A stretch of DNA of 64,000 nt from Saprospiraceae bacterium (GCA_016708265.1 JADJGA010000012.1:717001-781000); one strand, 5' to 3'. Shown: positions 9,002 to 18,679, counted from the first letter of the stretch. Made by a program: numbers and translations. The notes: generated by a model from the letters alone, not told the origin.

Positions 9002-10204
9002 ATGGAAAATATTTACATTAAAATTAAAGATTTATCTGAAAAATATAAGGACTATACAGCCCAAAACCTTTCAAAACTGGTAAAGATCAGATCATTAAGT
9101 ACTCATGAAAAAGAGGTTCAGCAGGAATTGAAAAGACAGATGGAAGAAGCCGGATTTGATGAAGTGAAGATCGACGGGCTCGGAAATGTAATAGGCAGGA
9201 TTGGAAACGGTAAAAAGATACTTGCGATAGACGGTCACATGGACACTGTCGATGTTGGGAACCTCCAAAACTGGACATTTGATCCGTTCGGAGGTGATAT
9301 AAAAGATGGGTTTGTTCATGGAAGGGGAACTGTCGATCAGGAAGGAGGACCAGCAGCATTTGTCACAACTGGCAGGATTCTGAAAGAGCTTGGATTTGAT
9401 AAAGATCTTACAATTTATTTTGTAGGCAGTGTTATGGAAGAGGACTGTGACGGACTTTGCTGGAAGTATATTATTGAAGAAGATAAGATAAAACCGGATT
9501 TTGTGATTAGTACCGAACCAACTAATCTTAAAATCTATAGGGGACACCGGGGACGTATGGAAATGCATGTTCATTTTTATGGTATCTCCTCTCATGGTTC
9601 AGCTCCTGAAAGAGGAAAAAATGCAATATATATGGCTGCTGAAGCAGCTCTTGAAATAGAAAAACTGAATGACAGGCTTGCATACGATGAATTCCTTGGC
9701 AAAGGTAGTGTTACTATATCAGAAATAATCTCTGGAAGTCCTTCTCTATGTGCTGTAGCAGATTATGCAAGGATACACCTGGACAGACGACTGACTTGGG
9801 GAGAGACCAAAGAGTCTGCTGTAAAGGAAATTGAGGAACTGATAAAAAATAAAAATGCCAGAGTTGAGATTCTGGATTATTCTGAAAAAGCTTATACTGG
9901 CTTGAAATATGGTATGGAAAAGTATTATCCTACATGGAAAATGCCCGAAGATTCTGAGATTGTAATAAAAGGGGACAAAGCTTATCAAAACTTGTTTGGA
10001 ACCAAACCTGAGGTTGATAAATGGACATTCTCAACAAACGGGATAATGACATGCGGGGTTTATGGCATTCCAACAATCGGTTTTGGACCGGGAAACGAAG
10101 TTCTGGCTCATGCTCCTGATGAAAAAGTGGTTATTAATGACCTGGTTATAGCATCTGCTTTTTATTCTGCTTTTGCGTATGAGATCAGTGAAAGTAAAAA
10201 GTGA
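9002..10204 (+). CDS. ygeY: YgeY-type M20 metallohydrolase
   Basis: A 400-residue zinc hydrolase of the M20 / ArgE-DapE family, best matching the YgeY group associated with selenium-dependent purine catabolism. Metal-ligand motifs are visible: AIDGHMDTVD (near residue 75), GRGTVDQEGG (near 103), VMEEDCDG (near 143) and a late FGPGNEVLAHAPDE. YgeY is thought to act on a ureido or carbamoyl intermediate of purine breakdown. It precedes ygeW on the same strand and has its own promoter. Length is normal. Confidence 0.9.
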   Translation: MENIYIKIKDLSEKYKDYTAQNLSKLVKIRSLSTHEKEVQQELKRQMEEAGFDEVKIDGLGNVIGRIGNGKKILAIDGHMDTVDVGNLQNWTFDPFGGDIKDGFVHGRGTVDQEGGPAAFVTTGRILKELGFDKDLTIYFVGSVMEEDCDGLCWKYIIEEDKIKPDFVISTEPTNLKIYRGHRGRMEMHVHFYGISSHGSAPERGKNAIYMAAEAALEIEKLNDRLAYDEFLGKGSVTISEIISGSPSLCAVADYARIHLDRRLTWGETKESAVKEIEELIKNKNARVEILDYSEKAYTGLKYGMEKYYPTWKMPEDSEIVIKGDKAYQNLFGTKPEVDKWTFSTNGIMTCGVYGIPTIGFGPGNEVLAHAPDEKVVINDLVIASAFYSAFAYEISESKK

Positions 10205-10466
10205 ATCGTGAAGAGTGAAAAATTGGCAGCAGGTAGTCTTCAGTCAACAGTCGGTAGTCGGCAGTCAACAGTGGGCAGCCGGCGTTCTGTGATAAGCAGA
10301 CTTCAGTCCACTGATACCTAAAAACACGGATAACTGAATAACCGACAACTGATAAACAGTCAACCGACAACTGATTATACGTGAAAAGTGAATAGTTGAC
10401 ATTAAAACCCTGTTACCTTGAGACCATTAACCATTAACAACTGACAATTAACCTTTAACAATTAAT
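10205..10466. repeat. Short-period repeat array between ygeY and ygeW
   Basis: Degenerate repeats of 9-13 bp, first of the type 'cagtcggcagtcaacagt' and then 'ccgacaactgataa' in the opposite sense, ending in 'aacaattaacctttaacaattaatatg' before ygeW. Related arrays occur at several other gene boundaries nearby. No gene is visible. Confidence 0.6.
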
Positions 10467-11651
10467 ATGAATTTAGAAAATAGAATTAATGACCTTGGAA
10501 ACCTGGAAACAGATTTGCATAGCAAAGATTTCCTGCTAACCTGGGAAAAGAGTGAGGACGAATTAAAAATGATACTTGAAGTTGCTTCTCTATTGAAGGA
10601 TTTGAGAGGACAGAATATTTCTCCCCGTGTTTTTGATTCAGGTCTTGCAATATCAAATTTCCGAGATAACAGTACAAGGACCAGGTTTTCATTTGCATCT
10701 GCGGCTAATCTGCTTGGATTGGCAGTGGCTGATCTTGATGAAGAAAAATCACAGATCGCTCATGGTGAGACTGTCAGGGAAACTGCCAACATGATCTCAT
10801 TCCTTTCTGATTTTATCGGCATCAGGGATGATCTTTTTCTTGGAGAGGGTAATAAATATATGAGAGAGGTTGGAAATGCACTTGATGAAGGTTATGAATC
10901 GGGAGTTTTACCTGTCAGGCCTGGAATAATCAATCTCCAGTGCGATATCGATCATCCTACTCAGTCGATGGCTGACCTGTTGCATCTTAAGAATACTTAT
11001 GGATCGCTTGAAGCATTAAAAGGAAAAAAAATAGTGATGAGCTGGGCTTATTCGCCGAGCTATGGTAAACCATTGTCAGTCCCACAGGGAATTATAGGCT
11101 TGATGTCGCGATTTGGAATGGACATAGAGCTGGCATATCCTGAGGGCTATGATCTCATCCCTGAAGTCGTTGATCTGGCACGTAAAAATGCAAATGAAAG
11201 CGGAGGTTCTTTCAAAATAAGCCATTCGATGAAGGAATCAATGAAAGACGCAGAAATAGTTTATCCAAAGAGCTGGGCTCCTTTCCATATTATGCAACAG
11301 CGCACTGCACTTCTTAAGAATTCTGACAGAGCAGGTTTGAAAGATCTTGAACAGGTTTGTCTTGCCAATAATGCAAAACACAAAGAATGGGAGTACAATG
11401 CTGATATGATGAATGTAACAAAATATAAGGATGCTCTTTACATGCATTGCCTGCCCGCCGATATCAGCGGTGTTTCATGCAGGGAAGGGGAAGTAAATGC
11501 AGAAGTATTTGAAAGATACAGACTTAGAACCTATATTGAAGCCGGTTATAAACCATATATCATCGCAGCGATGATGTTTACAAACCGGTTTGAAAATCCA
11601 GCTGATATCTTACAAGGTATTTTAATCAGAGGTAATAAAAGGGTTTTTTAA
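10467..11651 (+). CDS. ygeW: YgeW-type knotted carbamoyltransferase
   Basis: A 394-residue member of the aspartate/ornithine carbamoyltransferase superfamily. Carbamoyl-phosphate binding STRTR is at residues 69-73. The HPTQ motif is in DIDHPTQSMADL, and the MHCLPAD motif is near the C-terminus. The sequence MSWAYSPSYGKPLSVPQG is typical of the YgeW subgroup. In purine catabolism YgeW is proposed to run in the phosphorolytic direction, releasing carbamoyl phosphate for ATP formation. It is downstream of ygeY and convergent with the - strand cluster. Confidence 0.9.
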   Translation: MNLENRINDLGNLETDLHSKDFLLTWEKSEDELKMILEVASLLKDLRGQNISPRVFDSGLAISNFRDNSTRTRFSFASAANLLGLAVADLDEEKSQIAHGETVRETANMISFLSDFIGIRDDLFLGEGNKYMREVGNALDEGYESGVLPVRPGIINLQCDIDHPTQSMADLLHLKNTYGSLEALKGKKIVMSWAYSPSYGKPLSVPQGIIGLMSRFGMDIELAYPEGYDLIPEVVDLARKNANESGGSFKISHSMKESMKDAEIVYPKSWAPFHIMQQRTALLKNSDRAGLKDLEQVCLANNAKHKEWEYNADMMNVTKYKDALYMHCLPADISGVSCREGEVNAEVFERYRLRTYIEAGYKPYIIAAMMFTNRFENPADILQGILIRGNKRVF

Positions 11652-11769
11652 GTGAAAAGTTGATAGTGAAAATTGAAAAGTTAATAGTTACATGGTAATA
11701 GTTAAAAATTGATAGGATAAAAGTAGTTGTAGCCTTCTGTGGACTGCCGATTGTGGACTGCCAGCTGAC
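11652..11769. repeat. Short repeats downstream of ygeW
   Basis: Runs of 'gaaaagttgatagtg / gaaaagttaatagtt' and then 'gtggactgccgattgtggactgccagctgac'. The second type recurs immediately downstream of hydA at 16452-16503, so the two hydA ends share their 3' flank as well. Confidence 0.55.
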
Positions 11770-11969
11770 CTACCGTCGTATAAAACTGCCCTTTGATAAT
11801 TCAGGCAACATTTCACTATTCTCAATTACCATTTCACCATTTCTGATAACTGCTTCAGCTTTTCCCCTGGTTTTGAAGCCTTCATAAATATTTATGTCTG
11901 TATTCTGGTGATGTGTTTGTGATGAGATTACATTTTCTGGTTCCGGATCCCAGATAACAATATCGGCGT
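11770..11969 (-). pseudogene. 3' remnant of a second hydA
   Basis: Reads as the last 66 or so codons of a dihydropyrimidinase: ADIVIWDPEPENVISSQTHH, then INIYEGFKTRGKAE, ending GSFIRR and TAG. It aligns with the C-terminus of the intact hydA at 16509-17867. About 110 bp (11855-11966 against 16594-16705) are nearly identical, while the terminal part has diverged. The 5' side stops abruptly at about 11967, where a fucose-permease fragment begins on the opposite strand. Confidence 0.85.
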
Positions 11970-12222
11970 TTTCTTTCTGATGTCAATTATGTTTCCGACG
12001 ATTTTTGCACTTGGTATAAAGGATTTGGGTCCAAAAACAAAAAAGGCTTCGTCTTTTTTGGTGATGAGTGTAGTAGGAGGGGCAGTCTTTCCTCCATTAA
12101 TGGGCTTGATTTCTGATATTTATGGAATGTCTCTTGGTTTCTTAGTTCCTATACCACTTTTCCTGTTTATACTTTTTTATGCAATGAGAGGGCATAGGAT
12201 TATGTCAGTTCAACCAAATTAA
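11968..12222 (+). pseudogene. C-terminal remnant of an L-fucose permease (FucP-like MFS)
   Basis: About 84 codons that read as the last third of a fucose:H+ symporter: MSIMFPTIFALGIKDLG, KKASSFLVMS, GGAVFPPLMGLISD. The normal protein is about 410-440 residues, so roughly 80% is missing. Homology begins at the exact point where the hydA remnant ends, so a deletion or recombination joined two unrelated 3' ends. The ATG at 11980 is an internal methionine of the family, not a real start. Confidence 0.8.
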
Positions 12223-12421
12223 TTTTTGACTTTTTTTCATGGTAAAGGTTGATTTTAATATTTGACTGATAGAATGTAAAAATCTTGACCACTGGGAAAC
12301 TACAGGGGAAATGAAAAATAGAAATGCTTGTAATTTTCAATTTGTTATTGTTTCAAATCAGGATTTTATTTTTTCGGTTAATATATGTTTTTATATGAAA
12401 ACACTTAAAGTGTAAACATGT

Positions 12422-14616
12422 CTATTCAACAATAATCTGTATCTGGTTTGAATCCAAATTTAAACTACCATCCATTGCAGATATATAATAATTACCGGGT
12501 TTAATTATGTTGAATTTTCCATTTCTACCTTTGTCCCAATGTCTTGCATCTTTGTTCAATACTATTTTTTGTATTATTGGCATTTCTCTTGAAAATGTAT
12601 GTTCAATCATATTTTCATCACTTGTAGCTGAAGGAATAAAGCAATCTTTTACATTTTCATTGTTTATGCTAAAAGTAAGCATAGAGCTATTTTTGTACAA
12701 TTTTATTTTTTGAGATTTAGATAAGAGATTTATTATTTTTGTGGTAATGACTATATCTTCTCCTTTTAAATATTTTACCTTTTCTGATTTTAATTCAATT
12801 TTGAAAATTTTACTGTTCTTCCCATTTTGTAGCTCTCTTAATGTGCTTAAAATCATTTTGTATTTAAGAGTATCATTTTTTAGGCTTGGAAGTGCATTCT
12901 CAAGTTCATGAATGGCACAGTCATAATTAAAAATGATTGTGTCCGGATTTTCACTGTCACTGTTCATATATGCATGGAATATATTCAAAGCTACATTTGA
13001 AAGCACGTCTGAATCAGGATATTTTTTTTTGAAATCTTTAAAATGGCTAATTGATTCATGAGGCAAGCCTCCTTCATCACCATAAAACTGGTATTCAAGT
13101 AACCATAGTTCAGCATTATCTGCCAGTTTGCTGTTTGGAAATTTTACCAATAATTCCTTATATTTGTCTTCAACTATGTTTAATCTATACCAAGATTCAC
13201 CAAACCAACAACTTGATTCTATTAGCTTCATTCTCAGATGTGCTTGTCTGAAAATCAAGGAATCAGGAGTTAGGTTTAAAGCATATAGACTATCAAGTGA
13301 ATGATTATATTTCAATGCGCTTTCATAGGAATATTCAATACATCTATCATTTATATCAGGAAATTCTTGCTTGATTTTTTTAAAAAAGTTTAAAGAATTA
13401 CTGATATCTGCTTTTGTTAAATAGTATTTACATAAGCCCTTCAAAATAAAAAACCTGTATTCACCTTCAATAGTGCCTTTTTCTAATAAATTAATAGTGT
13501 TTAGAACGTTGTCATTATAAATTGCATTTTCAAGTTGGGAGGGCAAGTTGTTAATCATTGCACATAAATCCTCATATTTATTATAATCCTCATTTTTTTT
13601 CAGAAGTTTTACTGAGTTTATAAATTTTTCAATATTTTGGATTGAATCATTTATTATCCTTGACTCTTCAAAATACATTTTAACAAGCTGATTATGTTCT
13701 TCATATTCAAATAAAATGGAGTTTTTGAAAATGTAATTTTTGTTGAAAATGACCAGTTTTTCGTCAAATAACACATACACATAGGAACTATCCTGATCGA
13801 ATTGCCTGATATATCCCTGAGGAAATTTGATAAAACTGTAAAACAAATTATTATCTTTAGTGTAGAAAAGATCGTTCTCTCTGTAAAACCAGACACAGTC
13901 TTCACTTCTGCAAATCGTAAAACTTTGACCTATTGGCAACTTTTTCTTACCTGAAATGAATAATCTTGACTTCGATCTTTTACATTTGAACCTTGTATAT
14001 TTGATTTTTTTTGAACTGTTCGGTTTAAAGTATTGTACAAGAAAACATTATTGATAATTACAGTATCTGCATTGTAGTTATCAATAGATGTAATTAATAA
14101 ATCAATTGGCAGCTTATCTTCAAATATTGTTTTATTCTTTTTTCGATCCAATATGTATAACCCGTGATGAGTCCCAAACAATATTTTGTCCTTTAAATCC
14201 AAAAAACATAAAGTATTTTTTATTTTTAAAGTATCAAAACTTGACTTTTCTTTTTTGTATCTTAACAACATTTCATGATTAAATCCAACGTAAATATCAC
14301 CAGTAAATCTGTCTTTCCAGACTGTGCTTTGGTTTATTTGTTTTTTAAATGCATTTCCATATAATTCAGAAAGTTTGGTAAATTTACCCAATTTCAAATC
14401 GATTTCATAAGTTCCAGACCAAATTTTATCCTGTGTATAAAATGGAGATAAAACATAATTATCTATTTTATTTTGTTCAAATTCAAATGTTTTAAATGAA
14501 TCTATATTAAATGATATTAATAATTTATCATGTGTCCTACAGTTATCTTGGGCAAACAAGATAAAATTTGATATTAAGAGAATTAAAATAATTGAAATTT
14601 TTTTTGAATTTTTCAT
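12422..14616 (-). CDS. Secreted propeller/TPR-like protein, one frameshift
   Basis: I do not recognise a named family. The 5' part (14616-13930) has a signal peptide (residues 6-22, LILLISNFILFAQ) and beta-propeller-like repeats (KDRFTGDIYVGFNHE, LCFLDLKDKILFGTHHGLYILD). The second part (13939-12422) continues the same pattern, then has helical repeats of TPR character (YRFFILKGLCKYYLTKADIS; KYKELLVKFPNSKLADNAEL) and a C-terminal beta domain (LKGEDIVITTKIINL; IIKPGNYYISAMDG). The second part has no ATG. One extra A in the run at 13941-13945 joins both into one protein of about 730 residues. It sits in the rearranged stretch inside the purine cluster. Confidence 0.55.
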
Positions 14617-14656
14617 TTTGAATTGAAAATTTTTATAAGATACATTTTTTATTAAA

Positions 14657-14664
14657 CAAAAATA
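14657..14664 (-). promoter_or_regulatory. Possible -7 box of the propeller/TPR gene
   Basis: TATTTTTG on the minus strand, 41 bp before the start codon at 14616, fits TAnnTTTG. No convincing TTTG -33 partner is seen. Confidence 0.35.
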
Positions 14665-14736
14665 TTAGAGGAATATTTTTTAAGTATTATTGAATTCACC
14701 AAATTATATTCAAAGTACCCTGAAGAATTGGACACT

Positions 14737-14844
14737 AACTTTTTTTATTTTTTAACTGAAGAAATTTTAAAGAAATTTTTCGTAATTTACAAAAAATTGT
14801 CAACCATTTTATAAGACCTCTTACCGTCCGCCTACAGAATGTGG
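14737..14844. repeat. Direct repeat left of the IS3 element
   Basis: The sequence starting TAACTTTTTTTATTTTTTAAC and ending AGAATGTGG is repeated at 16371-16466 with few changes. The left copy contains a 15-bp insertion (TTACCGTCCGCCTAC) before AGAATGTGG. The right part of this copy (TTGTCAACC...AGACC) also faces an inverted GGTCTC...GGTTGACAG at 14842-14863. Confidence 0.7.
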
Positions 14845-14915
14845 TCTCATAGTATAGGTTGACAGAAAAATGTAAACCTAAATCTTTAAAAATTTCATCA
14901 AAATTAATAAATTCG

Positions 14916-15289
14916 ATGAAAAAAATGGAAAAGATGACAAAAAAAGAATTCGGACATTTAGTACGGAGTTCAAAAAAGAGAAAGTACAATTAATAGAAGA
15001 AGGTAAGATCACAGTTGTTCAAATAAGCAAATTATATGAAGTTAGTCGAAAAGCGGTATATAACTGGCTTAAAAATACGGTCGACTTCCTTCAGCAGAGC
15101 GAATGGTAATAGAGAAAAAAGTGAATCGATGAAGAACGTAGAATTACTTAAGAAAATAGAAGAATTAGAAAGAGTAATAGGTAAGCAACAGGTAGAGATA
15201 TTGTACAAAGAAGAGATAATTAGGTTAGGAAGTGAGATAATTGGAAAGGATCTTGAAAAAAGTACAATTCGCAGCAATCGAAAGATTGA
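14916..15289 (+). pseudogene. IS3 orfA (helix-turn-helix), multiple frameshifts
   Basis: Repaired reading: MKKMEKMTKK, then RTFSTEFKKEKVQLIEEG, KLYEVSRKAVYNWLKK (helix-turn-helix), YGRLPSAERMV, and a coiled-coil VELLKKIEELERVIGKQQVE as in IS3 OrfA. Single extra A residues are needed at runs 14939-14945, 15071-15075, 15115-15120 and 15256-15261. As written, no frame is open across the gene. Confidence 0.7.
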
Positions 15290-16162
15290 TTGATCGGAAG
15301 GCTGAATATGGTATTACAAATGAACAAGTGTTTGCAGTTTCAAAAATAAGCAGACAGAGTTTTAGTAAATGGAAAAAAAGATCAACAACGATTACTGCGA
15401 TAAAAGAACATATAGTTCAAAAGTTGAACAAGTAAGGGTAAAGCACAAAAAATGGGCTCAAGGCCAATGTATTATGCGGCTAACATTTCAGAGATACCAG
15501 GCATAGGAATTACAAAATTTGAAAGGTTTATGTCTGACTTAGGAATGGTTCAGAAACCAAAGAGGAAATGGAATAGGACAACAATATCAGTAAAACATTC
15601 ATACCCTAATTTAATAAACTCAAAGGTAATAACATCAACAAATGAAGTTGTTGTTGGAGATATAACTTACTATTATTCAGGCAAGGAGCAATACTACATA
15701 TTCACACTGAAAGATATGTATAGTAAGAGAATTTTAGGATTGAGTGGTTCGCTGGATATGAGCAAAGAAAGTGCACTTGCAGCATTCAAACAAATGCTTG
15801 AAGTAAAGAAAGGTGAACATATCGAAGGAATGATTCATCATACAGATGCAGGATCGCAATACTTGTCGAATCTATACAAAGATAAGTTGGAAGCTAATAA
15901 AATCAAGATAAGCATTGCTAAAAATTGTTTAGAAAATGGAGCAGCAGAACAACTAAATGGCGTAGTTAAAAATGATTACTTGTGCAGCTTTGAAATACGA
16001 AATTTGAATCATTTGAAAAAAGTATTGAACGAAATCAAAATACTGATAAATGAACACAGACCAGTTGCAGCCCTGGGGTACAGAACTCCGGTAGAATTTG
16101 AAAATTATATCAAGGGGTTAAGTCAGGATCAAAGGCCAAAAGTGGCTTTTACGACTTCATAA
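15242..16162 (+). CDS. IS3 orfB transposase, rve DDE domain, frameshifted N-terminus
   Basis: The open catalytic part spans 15452-16162 (236 residues). DDE residues are visible: VVVGDITYY, HHTDAGSQY and NGAAEQLNG, with 33 residues between the last two, close to DD35E. The N-terminal part at 15242-15435 (RQSFSKWKKR) is in another frame. Extra A residues near 15430 and in the run 15447-15452 would join them through VRVKHKKMGSRPMY, a typical IS3 OrfB segment. Confidence 0.8.
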
Positions 16163-16216
16163 GCGGAAATAATACGTGGGGGGATTTTTAAAGGCATTTA
16201 GAAGAACAAGTGTCTA

Positions 16217-16370
16217 TTTTTATAGTTTACATATGTAAAGTGCAAAAAAAGCAGTACCTTTGTTAGATACTGCCAGAAAGAAGACTCTTTATCTTCACCA
16301 AATGTATTCCTTGAATGACCTGATCCCCCAGAACAGATGCATTCTCCGCTTCCATTGGCTTGACAAATTT
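16217..16370 (-). pseudogene. Short coding-like remnant beside the IS
   Basis: Between the right IS end and the second direct repeat, the minus strand is open for about 50 codons and reads protein-like (QANGSGECICSGGSG, then NTFGEDKESSFWQYLTK). No start codon is present and I cannot assign a family. It may be part of a gene cut by the IS insertion. Confidence 0.35.
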
Positions 16371-16466
16371 ATAACTTTTTTTATTTTTTAACCAAAGAAA
16401 TTTTTAAAGAAATTTTTCGTAGTTTACAAATATTTGTCAACCATTTTCATGAGACCTCAGAATGTG
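16371..16466. repeat. Direct repeat right of the IS3 element
   Basis: The second copy of the repeat at 14737-14844, lacking the 15-bp insertion. It is followed by 'gtggactgccaactgaggactgccgactgcc' repeats that run up to the hydA stop. Confidence 0.7.
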
Positions 16467-16508
16467 GACTGCCAACTGAGGACTGCCGACTGCCAACTGA
16501 AGACTAAC

Positions 16509-17867
16509 CTACCTTGTTAAAAAACTACCATTTGAGACATCTGTCGCCAATTCACCCTTTTCAACAAATATCCTGGCATTTTTTATCACTGTATCAGCTT
16601 TTCCCCTGGTTTTGAAGCCTTCATAAATATTTATGTCCGTATTCTGGTGATGTGTCTGCGATGAAATTACATTTTCTGGTTCCGGATCCCAGATAACAAT
16701 ATCGGCATCCATTCCAACTGTGATTTTTCCTTTAGATTTCAATCTTAACAATTCAGCTGGTTTTGTACTGCACAGTTCCACCCATTTATTTAAAGATATT
16801 TTATTTGTGAGCACTCCGCATGTATAAAGCAATTCAAGACGGTGTTCAACTCCTCCGGCTCCATTTGGTATTTTCCTGAAATCATCAATACCCTGATTTT
16901 TTTGCGAAAGAGTGAAGGGGCAGTGATCAGTACCTACTGTATCTATAAGTCCTGAATTCAGAGCTTCCCACAATGCTTCATTATCTTCTTTTTTTCGTAA
17001 AGGTGGGCTCATCACATACGGTGATGTATGTTCAAATGATCCCTGGTACATCGAGTCTTCGAGGAGCAAATACTGTGGGCAGGTTTCGGCAAAAACGGCT
17101 TGTCCCGCATTTTTAGACTGTTCAATATATTTTAGAGACTCTTTAGTTGAAACATGAACTATGTATATTGGGCAATTATATTTTCCGGCAAGTGCAATAG
17201 CTGATTTTACAGCATTTGCTTCTGTTTCGGATGGCCTTGAAAGGGGATGGTATGCAGGATGAGTAAAACCTTTATTAAAATATTCAGTTCTTTTTTTTTC
17301 AATTTCTTTTCCTGTCTCACAATGAGCGGTAACCATTCCCCCAAGCCTGCCAACCGTTTTTAAAACTTTTTCAAACACTTCCTGATTCAGTCCGATAGTA
17401 TCAAGATATGCGAGATATACTTTGAATGAACTTATCCCATCCTCAATACACTGAGCAATTTCCTCTTCAATACCCTGATGCCAGTCAACAGGACTGACAT
17501 GGAATGAATAATCAGTGATAGATTCCTCAGCTTCAAGTTTTCTTTGATGCAGAGCTTCAATCAGGGACTGAGATTTATGTGGTGTTACAAAATCCAGCAG
17601 GGTAGTGGTGCCACCCAAAATTGCTGCCCTGCTGCCGGTATAAAAATCATCGCTTGAAAATCCTCCAGGCACAGGCAGATGCATGTGAACATGTGGATCG
17701 ATCCCACCCGGAATCAGAAACTTACCTTCAGCATTTATCAGATTTACATTTTCATGTACATCAATATTGGCCCGGATAAAAGCGATTTTCCCATTTTTTA
17801 TGAAAATATCTGCTTTTTCTGTCCTGTCAGCATTTATTATGGTTCCGTTTTTTATCAGCAATTCCAT
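16509..17867 (-). CDS. hydA: Dihydropyrimidinase / hydantoinase (HydA)
   Basis: A 452-residue cyclic amidohydrolase. Metal ligands are visible: HVH at residues 59-61, the carbamylated lysine in SSFKVYLAY (K149), H182 in AHCETG, H238 in IVHVST and D314 in VGTDHCPF. Length is normal for the family. In the purine cluster it probably opens a ring intermediate (hydantoin- or ureido-type). It starts 3 bp after the YgjV-GNAT stop, so the two are co-transcribed. A 3' remnant of a paralogue lies 4.7 kb away. Confidence 0.92.
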   Translation of the reverse strand: MELLIKNGTIINADRTEKADIFIKNGKIAFIRANIDVHENVNLINAEGKFLIPGGIDPHVHMHLPVPGGFSSDDFYTGSRAAILGGTTTLLDFVTPHKSQSLIEALHQRKLEAEESITDYSFHVSPVDWHQGIEEEIAQCIEDGISSFKVYLAYLDTIGLNQEVFEKVLKTVGRLGGMVTAHCETGKEIEKKRTEYFNKGFTHPAYHPLSRPSETEANAVKSAIALAGKYNCPIYIVHVSTKESLKYIEQSKNAGQAVFAETCPQYLLLEDSMYQGSFEHTSPYVMSPPLRKKEDNEALWEALNSGLIDTVGTDHCPFTLSQKNQGIDDFRKIPNGAGGVEHRLELLYTCGVLTNKISLNKWVELCSTKPAELLRLKSKGKITVGMDADIVIWDPEPENVISSQTHHQNTDINIYEGFKTRGKADTVIKNARIFVEKGELATDVSNGSFLTR

Positions 17868-17870
17868 AAT

Positions 17871-18500
17871 TCAAAACAGATTTTTTTCATAAAGGCCATC
17901 CTTTACCTCTGAGAATCCCTGTTTTTTAAGATATTGGGCATATTTTTTGCTATTACCTGAGGCAATGACTTTCTTAAATCCGTTTCTCATAAATTTGTTC
18001 ATAACCCTGAGGTAAATATGTTGACCATTTTTATAATCACGGTATTGAGGAATGACGTAATCAAGATCAACAATCAATGTATCATTATTCTGGTTTTTAG
18101 CCAGGAATACACCTGCAACAGCCATATTTCTCAGAATGAAAAAACTGATATATTTTTCTTCCGGATCAAATACAAAACCAGGGAAGAACTTCTGTATTTC
18201 AGCCTTATGAAATTCGAGAAATCGGGGCAGATATTTATTATCCTGACTGATTTCAAGTGTTTCAAACAATTCTTTTTTGCTGTATATTTTCGAAAGATAA
18301 TAAAGATCGACAAGTACAATAAATCCATTCAGAATACCTACAGGATAAGCTCCGAATGTAAACCCATAAACAGAAAAGATCAATGCACCTATCAGATTGA
18401 CCCATCTGAATTTCACTATAGAACTGATCATCATAGATATCGCTATAATGACCGATGCTGCATAACCGAAATATTGTATCACTGAATTTTCCATTAGCAC
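17871..18500 (-). CDS. YgjV-like membrane domain fused to a GNAT-like domain
   Basis: A 209-residue protein. Residues 1-80 form about three membrane segments resembling the YgjV inner-membrane family (YFGYAASVIIAISMMISS, LIGALIFSVYGFTFG, ILNGFIVLVDLYYL). Residues 95-209 resemble an acetyltransferase-like domain (FFILRNMAVAGVFLAK, YLRVMNKFMRNGFKKVIA, YLKKQGFSEV). The role is unknown. Its position 3 bp before hydA, between ssnA and hydA, ties it to the purine cluster. Confidence 0.65.
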   Translation of the reverse strand: MLMENSVIQYFGYAASVIIAISMMISSIVKFRWVNLIGALIFSVYGFTFGAYPVGILNGFIVLVDLYYLSKIYSKKELFETLEISQDNKYLPRFLEFHKAEIQKFFPGFVFDPEEKYISFFILRNMAVAGVFLAKNQNNDTLIVDLDYVIPQYRDYKNGQHIYLRVMNKFMRNGFKKVIASGNSKKYAQYLKKQGFSEVKDGLYEKNLF

Positions 18501-18648
18501 TAACTGATTGTGATCATTCTGATTCTGTTAAACAATTAACAAAGATGGGATATTTAGGTTCTGATAATGTAGTTATAGAATTATATTTTTATAATTATTA
18601 GAGATTTATGTGAAACAATTGTAGGATTTTATATGCATTTAATATATA

Positions 18649-18679
18649 GCCACGAAGACACAAAAGCACAAAGATTCAC
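18649..18679. repeat. Dispersed repeat, single arm
   Basis: GCCACGAAGACACAAAAGCACAAAG, one arm of the palindrome family seen at 1401-1495 and 42044-42120. It lies in the 305-bp gap between ssnA and the YgjV-GNAT gene, followed at 18755-18805 by a 'ccttccaacctttccac' array. Confidence 0.5.

Larger units (their letters stand above)
14860..16215 (+). mobile_element. Decayed IS3-family insertion sequence
   Basis: An IS of about 1.36 kb with an orfA helix-turn-helix protein followed by an orfB with an rve integrase domain. The ends are approximate. The left end reads TGACAGAAAAATGTAAACC with 'taaatctttaaaaat' inside. The right end, read inward on the opposite strand, is AGACACTTGTTCTTC with 'taaatgcctttaaaaat'. 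These are weak inverted repeats. No clean target duplication is seen. The coding part needs six one-base repairs, so this copy is probably inactive unless the breaks are sequencing errors. Confidence 0.75.

Noticed and set aside
10205..10466. CRISPR-like array
   Set aside because: The repeats are short, degenerate and contiguous, with no unique spacers of constant length and no cas genes nearby.
11980..12222. A complete small membrane protein gene
   Set aside because: It aligns in full with the C-terminal part of fucose permeases and homology extends upstream of the ATG to an abrupt junction, so it is a remnant.
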